IMG/VR virus record: IMGVR_UViG_3300032282_002606
Coordinates: 1 to 31,988 of that record
Origin: a virus
DNA: 31,988 nt
Strand: one strand, 5' to 3'
Below, piece after piece: positions 1 through 7,738 of this stretch. Below the pieces are notes generated by a model, which had not been told where the DNA came from, searched no databases, and saw only the letters and a list, made by a program, of their open reading frames with translations. The position numbers were made by a program, and so were the translations under genes. Every line of letters starts with the position of its first letter. Position 1 is the stretch's first letter.

Positions 1-2
1 AA

Positions 3-692
3 GGTTTGTATCTAGTATCTTTTAGTGAGTATATTAACAACAATAATGTATGTTATATTTTTCCAAGAAATAAAACTCAAATAACTACCCCAACATTTAT
101 CGCTCCTTTTAATTATGATTTTTTTACCCCACCACAATTTAACTTAATTGTATCATCACAGATTGGTTACTTTTTGGGGCCAATAGATGATACTGTATTT
201 TTAACAGTATATGACTTTGCAAATCAAGCGTTTTTAGGTAACTCTTTATATTACACACCTATTGAAATTAAACTTAATTCTAGTATTACTCAGGAAGATA
301 CACCATTAACTTCAATTAATTGGTCAACGTATAGTGGAGAATCCGATTTTGACACTTACGATATTGGATTTCCACCAATCTTGAATGTTAATAGACTTAC
401 GATAGGTAAATGTGGTGGTGCAACCGCACACGTTCACCAAGATTACGAATACTCTGACCTAACAATAGATTTATATGACGACTCAATTGATAATTGGGTT
501 ACAGTATGGTCATATACATTAAATAATCCAAATTATGATTTTGAAAGTAGTCCCGATTTATACTTCCCTGGTAATATTGATGTAACATTTGCAAACATTA
601 CTTCAGTAAGTGGTATTAGAATGTATTCAGACCCAGGTCAAGGAGACACTTATCACGATTGGGAAGGATTAGTGTTCAATTTTTTTAATTAA
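3..692 (+). CDS. C-terminal part of a beta-rich protein, possibly a virion protein (5' end outside window)
   Basis: The reading frame is open to the left edge and ends at a TAA at 690-692, so only the last ~230 codons are present and no true start is visible. The product is rich in aromatic, Asn, Ser and Thr residues, has few charges, and has alternating hydrophobic stretches typical of beta-sandwich modules. Residues ~100-228 look like one compact domain: a Trp-Ser-Thr-Tyr start, a Gly-Gly-Ala-Thr-Ala-His-Val-His motif, then repeated strands ending in Trp-Glu-Gly-Leu-Val-Phe-Asn. The arrangement recalls carbohydrate-binding or adhesin-tip modules of phage fibres, but I cannot assign a family. 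There is no signal peptide or membrane segment in the visible part. The next gene follows on the same strand after 44 bases. It could equally be a non-structural protein. Confidence 0.6.
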   Translation, partial: GLYLVSFSEYINNNNVCYIFPRNKTQITTPTFIAPFNYDFFTPPQFNLIVSSQIGYFLGPIDDTVFLTVYDFANQAFLGNSLYYTPIEIKLNSSITQEDTPLTSINWSTYSGESDFDTYDIGFPPILNVNRLTIGKCGGATAHVHQDYEYSDLTIDLYDDSIDNWVTVWSYTLNNPNYDFESSPDLYFPGNIDVTFANITSVSGIRMYSDPGQGDTYHDWEGLVFNFFN

Positions 693-736
693 GAATCGTA
701 ACCCTTAAAAATACATTATATAAAAAAAATAATATT

Positions 737-1666
737 ATGATAAAGTTAATACAAAGAACAACAGATAATAAATACCTTAAATCGGTTGAAACTGAAACTT
801 GGGTTGATAACGTTAAAGAAGCATTTGAAATGACTCATAGAGAATGTGAGGCAGCTAAAACCGCATTAAATGGTATTTTTCTTCCTGAACAATTAAAAGT
901 AATTGTTGATATGAGAAAATACAAATCAATTACCGAAGAAGAAAAAAAGGAGTTATTAGATTTATTAAAAATCGGTTGGAAACCAAATCAAACTAATCAA
1001 GAATTATTAAATAGGTTAGGTAGAGGTGTATCAAAAGATAATAGAGATTTAAATTATTTAATCTCTGACCACATACCAAATGTGATGACTCTTCCACAAA
1101 TCACACAAAAGTTTTGGCAGAATAATGTTTGGTCCGGTAACCAAGGAAGTACACCACAATGTGTTGGATATGCTTGGGCACATTGGATTGAAGATGGTCC
1201 GGTACTTCATACAGGAACTCACCCCGTTGTTAATCCAACAACAATATATAAAGAATCCCAAAAGATTGATGAGTGGCCGGGAGAAAAATATGATGGAACA
1301 TCTGTTAGAGCCGGTGCAAAATATTTAAAGAATACAGGAAAAATTTCCTCATATCTTTGGGCGTTTGACCTAACTACAATGATTAATACTGTCCTAAATG
1401 TGGGACCTGTGGTTGTAGGTACAAACTGGTATTACAATATGTTTTTCCCCGATAAAAACGGTTTAATTAAATTATCAGGTAGACTTGCAGGTGGACATGC
1501 CTATGATGTTAACGGAGTTGATACCGTTAAACAACAATTTAGAATAAAAAATAGTTGGGGTACAAATTGGGGACAACAAGGTCATGCATTTATTTCTTTC
1601 ACTGATATGGCAAGACTTATTAAAGAAAGAGGTGAAGTGTGTTTAGCAATTGAAAATAATTTCTAA
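737..1666 (+). CDS. Papain-fold (C1-like) cysteine protease with N-terminal extension
   Basis: Residues ~120-309 carry the papain signature in the right order: oxyanion-hole Gln136 and nucleophile Cys142 (NQGSTPQCVGYAWA), catalytic His254 (GGHAYDVNG) and catalytic Asn272 in KNSWGTNWG. This predicts an active cytoplasmic peptidase, since no signal peptide or membrane helix is present. Residues 1-115 are a charged, mostly helical region with no Cys-protease motif; it could be an inhibitory pro-region or a separate domain that brings the protease to a partner. The ATG at 737 follows an A-rich leader without Shine-Dalgarno sequence. The gene lies upstream of the DNA polymerase on the same strand and has no T4 counterpart. 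Papain-type enzymes are well known in eukaryotes and in some bacteria and archaea but are unusual in tailed phages. The substrate is unknown: a host protein, a phage precursor, or a cell-surface target after lysis. Confidence 0.85.
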   Translation: MIKLIQRTTDNKYLKSVETETWVDNVKEAFEMTHRECEAAKTALNGIFLPEQLKVIVDMRKYKSITEEEKKELLDLLKIGWKPNQTNQELLNRLGRGVSKDNRDLNYLISDHIPNVMTLPQITQKFWQNNVWSGNQGSTPQCVGYAWAHWIEDGPVLHTGTHPVVNPTTIYKESQKIDEWPGEKYDGTSVRAGAKYLKNTGKISSYLWAFDLTTMINTVLNVGPVVVGTNWYYNMFFPDKNGLIKLSGRLAGGHAYDVNGVDTVKQQFRIKNSWGTNWGQQGHAFISFTDMARLIKERGEVCLAIENNF

Positions 1667-1690
1667 TTTGATTAGTAAAAAAAGTTTATT

Positions 1691-1700
1691 ATATTTATAA
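1691..1700 (+). promoter_or_regulatory. Candidate phage promoter element (TATTTAT) upstream of DNA polymerase
   Basis: TATTTAT lies at 1692-1698, 64 bases before the polymerase ATG. The same heptamer precedes many other genes here. A TTTG lies about 21 bases upstream of it, so a Bacteroidota-like spacing is also possible at this site. Confidence 0.4.
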
Positions 1701-1718
1701 ATGAATGAGTAAGGATAA

Positions 1719-1736
1719 TTTCACAATGTCGTGAAA
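1719..1736 (+). promoter_or_regulatory. Leader hairpin before the DNA polymerase gene, possible translational operator
   Basis: TTTCAC (1719-1724) pairs perfectly with GTGAAA (1731-1736) around a 6-base loop (AATGTC), 26 bases before the polymerase ATG. No T-tract follows, so it is not a terminator. T4 and RB69 gp43 repress their own translation by binding a leader hairpin of similar size. The analogy is inferred; this hairpin sits further from the start codon than the T4 one. Confidence 0.35.
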
Positions 1737-1762
1737 GCTAATAAACCACTCGCAATTTATAT

Positions 1763-4465
1763 ATGATTGACCACCAAGAGATTGAGTCATTCCTACAAGG
1801 AAATGACCCTGAAGAACACATTGTTGCCATAGAATACGACTACGCTAGCAACAACATTTACAAAATAAAAGAAATCCCCGGAAAAGGAAAAGAGATTAGA
1901 AAAGACAACTTCATCGCATTTGCATGGGTTGGTGACTTAAAAGATTTAAACTTTTACAAAGGTTCCAAAGCATTACAGAAAGAAGCTATGACAAAATATG
2001 GTATTGTCATAGACAAGTTAGAGACTAAAGGTAATGAAAGATTAGAAAAAGGTTTAAAGTTTATGGTAAAGTCTCTCAAGGGTTACCGAGAGTTAGTACA
2101 ATTCTTCAGAGACGGAGAATTAGACCCGTGGGGGGACAAAGCCAAGAATAAGATACTCATACTACCCCCAGTGGAACAATACCTTGTTTCACGTGAAAAA
2201 AGACTATTTAAGGGGTATACTGAATACGATGAGGTTACCCGACTTGTATTTGACTTGGAGACCACATCATTGGAACCAAAGGATGGTAGAATCTTTATGA
2301 TTGGAATAAAAACCAATAAAGGATATAACCGGGTTATTGAATGTATTGATGAATCTCAAGAGAGGGGAGCAATTATAGAATTTTTTAAAGTTATAGATGA
2401 ATTAAAACCTTCCATTATAGGTGGATATAATTCAGCAAACTTTGATTGGTATTGGATATTTGAAAGATGTAAAATACTTGGATTAACTATTAAGAAGATA
2501 TGTCGTTCTCTTCACCCTGAATATTCTATCAATCAGAAGAATAGTATGTTAAAACTTGCCAATGAGGTAGAAGAATTCCAACAAACAACAATATGGGGAT
2601 ATAACGTGATTGACATTATCCATTCAGTTAGACGAGCACAAGCAATCAATTCAAGTATTAAGAGTGCTGGTTTGAAATACATTACAAAATTTATTAAAGC
2701 AGAATCTCCTGACCGAGTTTATATTGAACATACAGATATTGGAAAATTATATCTTAATAAAGAAGAGTATTGGTTAAATACTCAAAATGGTAAATATAAG
2801 AAATCGGAAGGGTTTCAGGACTTAGATATTAAGTTTCCCGGTGTTTATGAAAAGTTGACAGGAGATAAGATAGTTGAATTATATCTTGAAGACGATTTGG
2901 ATGAAACATTAAAGGTAGACCACGAATTTAACCAAGCATCGTTCTTACTTGCATCAATGATTCCAACAACATATGAAAGAGTTTCTACAATGGGAACCGC
3001 AACATTATGGAAAATGTTAATGTTAGCATGGAGTTATAAACATAACTTAGCAATACCGGAAAAAGAAAGTAAGACTGATTTCGTGGGGGGATTATCAAGA
3101 TTGTTAATGGTGGGATATTCCAAGAATGTTCTTAAACTTGACTTTAGTTCACTTTATCCTTCAATCCAATTGGTTCACGATGTATTCCCGACCTGTGATG
3201 TTACCGGAGCAATGAAAGGTATGTTAAAGTATTTCCGTGACACTCGTATCAAATACAAACAACTTGCTGAGGAGTTTTATGAATCAGACCCTAAGAAGTC
3301 GGCGACATATGGTAATAAACAGTTACCTATTAAAATATTTATAAATTCCATGTTTGGTGCCCTTTCCGCACCACAAGTATTTGCGTGGGGTGATATGTAT
3401 ATGGGTGAACAGATTACTTGTACCGGAAGACAGTATCTTCGTCAGATGTTAAGATTCTTCTCAAAGAAAGGATATACCCCCCTTGTTTGTGATACGGATG
3501 GTATGAACTTCTCAATACCTGATGGTGTGGAAGATAGAGTTTATATTGGTAAAGGATTGAATTGGAAAGTGAAAGAGGGTAAAGAATACAGAGGATATTA
3601 TGCTGATGTTGCGGAGTTCAACGATACATTCCAAAGAGGTGAAATGGCATTAGATTGTGATGGAACTTGGGATAGTTGTATTAACTTAGCGAGAAAGAAC
3701 TACGCAGTAATGGAATCTAATGGTAAAATTAAATTAACCGGTAACTCAATTAAGAGTAAGAAACTTCCACTTTATATTGAAGAATATTTGGATGTGGCAA
3801 TTAAATTACTATTAGAAGGTAAGGGTAAAGAGTTTGTTGAAAACTACTATGAATATCTACAAAAGATATTTGACAAACAAATTCCATTAAGTAAGATTGC
3901 TCAGAGAGCCAAAGTTAAATTGACTCTTGATGAGTATAAGAAAAGATTAACAACCAAGACTAAAGCAGGAAACAGTATGAGTAGGATGGCACATATGGAA
4001 CTTGTAATAAAAGAAGGTTTAAATATCAATCTTGGTGATATGATTACATACGTTAACAATGGTATTAAATCATCACACGGAGACGTTCAAAAGAAAGGTG
4101 ATGGTGTTCAGATAAATTGTTATCTATTAAATCCCTCAGATATTGAAAAGAATCCTAATTTAACCGGTGAATATAATGTTCCAAGAGCAATCACAACATT
4201 CAATAAGAGAATTGAACCTTTGTTGATTGTATTCGGACAAGAAGTTAGAGATAATTTATTAGTTACGGACCCGGAACAAAGAGGTATATTTACAACATCA
4301 CAATGTCAATTAATTAACGGAATTCCATTTGAACCTCAAGACCAAGATAGTGTTGAAGATTTATTAACAATAACTGAAGCCGAATTAAAGTTTTGGGAAA
4401 GAAGGGGGATTAAACCTGACTATATGTATGACTTAGCTGAGGAGGGGTGGGAAGACAAAGTTTAA
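1763..4465 (+). CDS. Family B DNA polymerase with 3'-5' exonuclease, T4 gp43-like
   Basis: Replicative polymerase. The exonuclease motifs are present: Exo I FDLET with Asp164/Glu166, Exo II GGYNSANFD with Asn223/Asp228, and Exo III Y374-x3-D378. The polymerase motifs follow in order: motif A DFSSLYPS (Asp460), motif B K524-x3-NSMFG, and motif C CDTDG (Asp577/Asp579). Motif C has Gly where the usual family B motif has Ser (DTDS). Length (900 aa) matches T4 gp43 (about 900 aa), so the gene looks complete, with N-terminal, exonuclease, palm, fingers and thumb regions all accounted for. It should act with a sliding clamp and loader encoded outside this window. The ATG at 1763 has no Shine-Dalgarno sequence. 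Its TAA overlaps the stop of the convergent minus-strand gene. No intein or intron interrupts the catalytic motifs. Confidence 0.97.
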   Translation: MIDHQEIESFLQGNDPEEHIVAIEYDYASNNIYKIKEIPGKGKEIRKDNFIAFAWVGDLKDLNFYKGSKALQKEAMTKYGIVIDKLETKGNERLEKGLKFMVKSLKGYRELVQFFRDGELDPWGDKAKNKILILPPVEQYLVSREKRLFKGYTEYDEVTRLVFDLETTSLEPKDGRIFMIGIKTNKGYNRVIECIDESQERGAIIEFFKVIDELKPSIIGGYNSANFDWYWIFERCKILGLTIKKICRSLHPEYSINQKNSMLKLANEVEEFQQTTIWGYNVIDIIHSVRRAQAINSSIKSAGLKYITKFIKAESPDRVYIEHTDIGKLYLNKEEYWLNTQNGKYKKSEGFQDLDIKFPGVYEKLTGDKIVELYLEDDLDETLKVDHEFNQASFLLASMIPTTYERVSTMGTATLWKMLMLAWSYKHNLAIPEKESKTDFVGGLSRLLMVGYSKNVLKLDFSSLYPSIQLVHDVFPTCDVTGAMKGMLKYFRDTRIKYKQLAEEFYESDPKKSATYGNKQLPIKIFINSMFGALSAPQVFAWGDMYMGEQITCTGRQYLRQMLRFFSKKGYTPLVCDTDGMNFSIPDGVEDRVYIGKGLNWKVKEGKEYRGYYADVAEFNDTFQRGEMALDCDGTWDSCINLARKNYAVMESNGKIKLTGNSIKSKKLPLYIEEYLDVAIKLLLEGKGKEFVENYYEYLQKIFDKQIPLSKIAQRAKVKLTLDEYKKRLTTKTKAGNSMSRMAHMELVIKEGLNINLGDMITYVNNGIKSSHGDVQKKGDGVQINCYLLNPSDIEKNPNLTGEYNVPRAITTFNKRIEPLLIVFGQEVRDNLLVTDPEQRGIFTTSQCQLINGIPFEPQDQDSVEDLLTITEAELKFWERRGIKPDYMYDLAEEGWEDKV

Positions 4466-4797
4466 CTTTGTTTTAACCCATCACTTGAAAGTATGTACCA
4501 GTTCCCTTCACATAATCTGAACTCAATACAGGCACCTTTGTCTGCGACTATTTCATCATATTCTTCATCAATTTTTCCAATTGATGGTTTAATAGTTACA
4601 TGTGTTAAACATTTAATAACTATATGTTCAGTTGTTGTTGAATTTAAAATTATTAGGGAACTTGGAACGTTTTTAACTATAATACATTCTTCACCATTTG
4701 TTGAGTAATCAATCTCTGAAACAATAGAAACTTCAGAAACACTTGTTATTAATCCGTTAATTCTTTTTTGAGTAGGAATTGATTTAATGATTGCCAT
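4462..4797 (-). CDS. Small beta-rich phage protein, possible virion component
   Basis: A 111-aa protein with no predicted helix-rich segment, membrane span or signal peptide. The N-terminal half alternates hydrophobic and polar residues as in beta strands. The C-terminus (GACIEFRLCEGNWYILSSDGLKQS region, residues ~88-111) resembles the end of short virion proteins I have seen in other marine and freshwater phages, where a Trp-Tyr followed by SSDGLK closes the domain. It has no enzyme motif. It starts 2 bases after the end of the upstream minus-strand gene at 4800, so the two are probably co-transcribed and translationally coupled. Its stop overlaps that of the polymerase. An attached decoration or neck-accessory role is a guess from context. 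Confidence 0.6.
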   Translation of the reverse strand: MAIIKSIPTQKRINGLITSVSEVSIVSEIDYSTNGEECIIVKNVPSSLIILNSTTTEHIVIKCLTHVTIKPSIGKIDEEYDEIVADKGACIEFRLCEGNWYILSSDGLKQS

Positions 4798-4799
4798 AA

Positions 4800-5915
4800 T
4801 TAAATTACATAAATTTGTCTTGGGAGTGCAGCGAATTTTAACTGCTTATTCAAGTTTTCTGCAATCAGTGCTTCTTTTTCCATTTGTTTTTCAGGTCTCA
4901 TTCTTTCCAATCTTAATTTCAACTCTTCTTCCAATTTGGATTTTTCATCTTTACCTTCTGTCAGTAAACTTGTATAGTCTAAAGTTAGTTCAGAATCTGG
5001 AGCTTTCAAGTTTCCACTGTATTTTCCTCTAACTCTTCCTAAAGTTTCTTTAACGTATGCGGTGAACCATCTTCTAACCCATTGTTTTGCCGGAGCATTT
5101 AAATCCTCCCAAGTTAAATCATTTAAAGGAACATCAGACGGTAATTTAATAATATCGGGATTTGATTTTAAACAATCTTCTCTATCACCATTTGTTTCGT
5201 AATACCAATACCAAACTTGGTTTCCAACATATGAATTATAATTATTCCAATTAAATCTACCACCCGGAGTATTCATTAGGTGAATTAATTTTTTTCCGTC
5301 AGGTAATCCTGTAATTCTATATGTTAATGAACCACCAAGAATTCTACTTAAAATATTTCCTTCTTGTGCTCTAACAAGATAGTCAAATCCTGACATCATA
5401 AAGAACGAACCTTGATATCCAAATTGAGCGTAACCTGACTGACTTGCACCTAAACCAATACCATCAAATCCGAAACCACCCAAACCATAAGGTCCGAATG
5501 CTGTCCACGGAGTATTACTGAACCATAACAATTCGTTAACTTCTCTACCGGCAGGGATTTCATAAGTTTGTTTATTTTTTTCAAGTGTAATATAATCTTT
5601 TTTAAGAACCCAAGGACCACTTGTTTGTAGTCCAACAATTTTTGAATATGAATATTGAAATTGTTTTTCAAAATCTAAAGTTTTTGTAATTAGTGCCTGA
5701 GCAACAGATTTCTCATTCATATTAAGATTAGATAAATTCACCCAATTGGTTTCAATCAACCAATCCAAATGATATTGTTCATAATCTAAAATTGATAACT
5801 CCATAAGGGAGTCCATCATTTCATCTTCAATTTCAACACTTCTAATTGGAGCACCCAATAGATGTTTTACTCTTGTATAAATTTTTGACCTTTCTGGTTC
5901 TGGGATTACTGACAT
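4800..5915 (-). CDS. Putative neck/connector-type virion structural protein
   Basis: A 371-aa protein. Residues ~11-60 contain a helical segment with LGAP followed by an acidic motif and a YEQYHLDW-type ending. It resembles the N-terminus of T4 neck proteins such as gp13 and of related phage structural proteins, which have an LGAP-x-I-x-VE pattern. The middle (~140-190) is unusually rich in Gly and Phe (GPYGLGGFGFDGIGLG), as in loops of structural proteins. Residues ~270-300 carry a helix with AKQWVRRWF and KETLGRVRGKYSG. The C-terminal ~60 residues are strongly charged and helical. No enzyme motif is visible. The gene shares the minus strand with the short beta-rich protein downstream and the helicase upstream. 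The T4 comparison is from memory and weak, so treat it as a structural protein of unproven position. Confidence 0.55.
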   Translation of the reverse strand: MSVIPEPERSKIYTRVKHLLGAPIRSVEIEDEMMDSLMELSILDYEQYHLDWLIETNWVNLSNLNMNEKSVAQALITKTLDFEKQFQYSYSKIVGLQTSGPWVLKKDYITLEKNKQTYEIPAGREVNELLWFSNTPWTAFGPYGLGGFGFDGIGLGASQSGYAQFGYQGSFFMMSGFDYLVRAQEGNILSRILGGSLTYRITGLPDGKKLIHLMNTPGGRFNWNNYNSYVGNQVWYWYYETNGDREDCLKSNPDIIKLPSDVPLNDLTWEDLNAPAKQWVRRWFTAYVKETLGRVRGKYSGNLKAPDSELTLDYTSLLTEGKDEKSKLEEELKLRLERMRPEKQMEKEALIAENLNKQLKFAALPRQIYVI

Positions 5916-5919
5916 ACTA

Positions 5920-5926
5920 ATAAATA
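5920..5926 (-). promoter_or_regulatory. TATTTAT element just before the 371-aa minus-strand gene
   Basis: On the minus strand TATTTAT ends only 4 bases before the ATG at 5915. If it is a -10 element the transcript would be leaderless or nearly so. Confidence 0.35.
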
Positions 5927-5938
5927 TTCACAAAATAA

Positions 5939-7690
5939 TTAATTTCTTAAATCATTAATTCTTTTTAATATTTCTTCAGCAGCATCTATTGGAGTTTGAT
6001 TATCACCCATAACAGTTGCAATAACTTGTTTCTTCGCATTTATAATATCGTATATAATACCTTCAACGGTATTCTCAAATAGAGGGTAATAAACTAATAC
6101 ATTATTTTTTTGTCCGTATCTATAACATCTATCTTCCGCCTGTGAATGGTCAGAAGGTAAAAATGATAAGTCGTTCATTATAACCGCTTCACCAGCGGTA
6201 AGAGTAATTCCAACTCCGGCTGCTTTAATATTTCCAACTAATACTTTAACTTTAGGATTATCTTGAAATTCATCAACAGAATGTTGTCTATGTTCTTTGG
6301 ACATTGAACCATCTATCTTAACCGCAGATTTACCAAAGTGTTCAACAATTCTATTTAATGAATCTGTAAAGTTACAAAATATAACAACTTTCTTATCTTG
6401 TTCTAAAATATTTTCAGCAAGTTCAATTGTGTGTGAAATTTTTTCATCCGCAATAACTTGTCTTACTTTGGTTAGTTTTGAAAACTGAACGGTAAGTGAT
6501 TTAGATTCTTCCGGATTCTTATCATACCAATCATAATATTCACCCATTATTTCTTCATAATTTTTGGATTTCAATCTAATGTAGATTGGTGTGATAATTT
6601 TATCAGGTAAATCAAGAACATCTTCTTTTAATCTTCTCAATATTGTTGCCGATGTTCTATCCCTTAATTCTTCCAAATTGGTTGCACCCATTACATTCCA
6701 CACTTTTCTTGGACCCGCTTGAAATTGAAACCCATTACAATATCTTATAACATACGCCATCCAATTCTTAGCAACAGGAGAATCAACTAAACTTAAAAGA
6801 TTATAATAATCAATCGGACGAGATGTCATAGGTGTTCCGGTTAATAACCATAACCTATCAATATCTTTAACAAAATGATTTATTAGTTTTGTTCTTTGGG
6901 CTTGAGCATTTTTGATATAGTGTGCTTCATCAACAACCACCAAATCAAAATTCGCATCAAGAATTTGTGAATTCTTTTTGTCTTTAACATCATGAAAATT
7001 TTTAATAATATCGTAGTTTATTATAACAAAGTCGTGTTCAGTTGAGAAATTTTTACTTTCCGCAATGAATATACTTCTGTCTGAATAATTTTCAATTTCT
7101 CTTTTCCAATTTATTTTAAGTGTCGCCGGACAAATAATTAACACTTTTTTAGCTCCCGATTCTAATGCTGCAATAATAGTGGAAGTTGTCTTTCCCAACC
7201 CCATATCATCCGCAAGAATGAACTTTTTATTCTCAACTAACTTTTGTATTGCTTCTTTTTGGTGGGATAGTGGCGGACGGTTAGAATATTTGTCATAATC
7301 AATCACAACATCTTTTACTGTATTATCTTTAATGATTGCCGCCTTTGGTATCCAAAATTCATGTAATTCCTCATTTTCAAACATTTTACCCCAAATATGG
7401 AACGCCTTTTCTTTTTCCGCCAATATTTTTTCAACATAAACTTTTTCGGGGACAACCATAGAAAATTTATCGTCCGCAAACTTCTGAGCAAAGTAAGAAT
7501 CAAGGACTGCCCATTTTTTGGCAACCTTCGGTATTTTATTATGATTTTCAATAATATATTCTGATTGACTACGAGTAGGGTAAAACTTCTTATTTATTTG
7601 AAACTTTCTTTTAAGTCCCAAAATATAGTTATTAAACCCTTCATATGTCTCAAGAATTGTTATTGCTTTTGATTCTAAACTTGCTTGCAT
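5939..7690 (-). CDS. SNF2-family DNA helicase/translocase
   Basis: A 583-aa SF2 ATPase. I chose the ATG at 7690 because the longer open frame to 7735 would cover the divergent promoter region. Motif I is DDMGLGKT (Lys167), motif II is VVVDEAHYIK (Asp254-His257) and motif III is LLTGTP (283-287). The C-terminal RecA-like lobe has VVIFCNF (motif IV region), KAAGVGITL (motif V) and QAEDRCYRYGQ (motif VI, about 517-527, with arginine-finger candidates). The spacing and the RCYRYGQ-type motif VI place it in the SNF2 group rather than near T4 UvsW, although the role in fork remodelling, recombination-dependent replication or R-loop removal may be equivalent. The N-terminal 140 residues lack a recognised zinc finger or nuclease. 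It is transcribed away from the AT-hook gene across a 48-bp divergent gap. Confidence 0.93.
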   Translation of the reverse strand: MQASLESKAITILETYEGFNNYILGLKRKFQINKKFYPTRSQSEYIIENHNKIPKVAKKWAVLDSYFAQKFADDKFSMVVPEKVYVEKILAEKEKAFHIWGKMFENEELHEFWIPKAAIIKDNTVKDVVIDYDKYSNRPPLSHQKEAIQKLVENKKFILADDMGLGKTTSTIIAALESGAKKVLIICPATLKINWKREIENYSDRSIFIAESKNFSTEHDFVIINYDIIKNFHDVKDKKNSQILDANFDLVVVDEAHYIKNAQAQRTKLINHFVKDIDRLWLLTGTPMTSRPIDYYNLLSLVDSPVAKNWMAYVIRYCNGFQFQAGPRKVWNVMGATNLEELRDRTSATILRRLKEDVLDLPDKIITPIYIRLKSKNYEEIMGEYYDWYDKNPEESKSLTVQFSKLTKVRQVIADEKISHTIELAENILEQDKKVVIFCNFTDSLNRIVEHFGKSAVKIDGSMSKEHRQHSVDEFQDNPKVKVLVGNIKAAGVGITLTAGEAVIMNDLSFLPSDHSQAEDRCYRYGQKNNVLVYYPLFENTVEGIIYDIINAKKQVIATVMGDNQTPIDAAEEILKRINDLRN

Positions 7691-7704
7691 TTTATAAAAT
7701 AAGT

Positions 7705-7735
7705 TAAATATAACAATAATTTGTATATTTATCAA
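7705..7735 (-). promoter_or_regulatory. Candidate Bacteroidota-type promoter for the helicase gene
   Basis: On the minus strand TTG (7735-7733), 20 bases, then TATATTTA (7712-7705), 14 bases before the ATG at 7690. It resembles the Bacteroidota pattern TTTG, 19-21 bp, TAnnTTTG, but lacks the final G. It overlaps the TATTTAT element that faces the other way. Confidence 0.4.
7726..7732 (+). promoter_or_regulatory. TATTTAT element before the AT-hook gene
   Basis: TATTTAT ends 6 bases before the ATG at 7739, so a promoter here would give a nearly leaderless transcript. It lies in the 48-bp divergent gap shared with the helicase gene. Confidence 0.4.
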
Positions 7736-7738
7736 TAT

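Noticed and set aside
1125-1328. A 67-codon open frame in another frame inside the protease gene
   Set aside because: It covers the catalytic Cys region of the papain-like gene in a shifted frame and shows no coding signal of its own.
3481-3530. DTDG instead of DTDS in polymerase motif C as a sign of inactivation
   Set aside because: Both catalytic Asp residues remain and the Gly form also occurs, as far as I recall, in polymerases of other environmental T4-related phages, so it is probably a lineage trait.
7691-7735. Upstream extension of the helicase to a start at 7735
   Set aside because: The extra 15 residues are hydrophobic and unlike the rest, and they would cover the candidate promoter; ATG 7690 gives a normal start.
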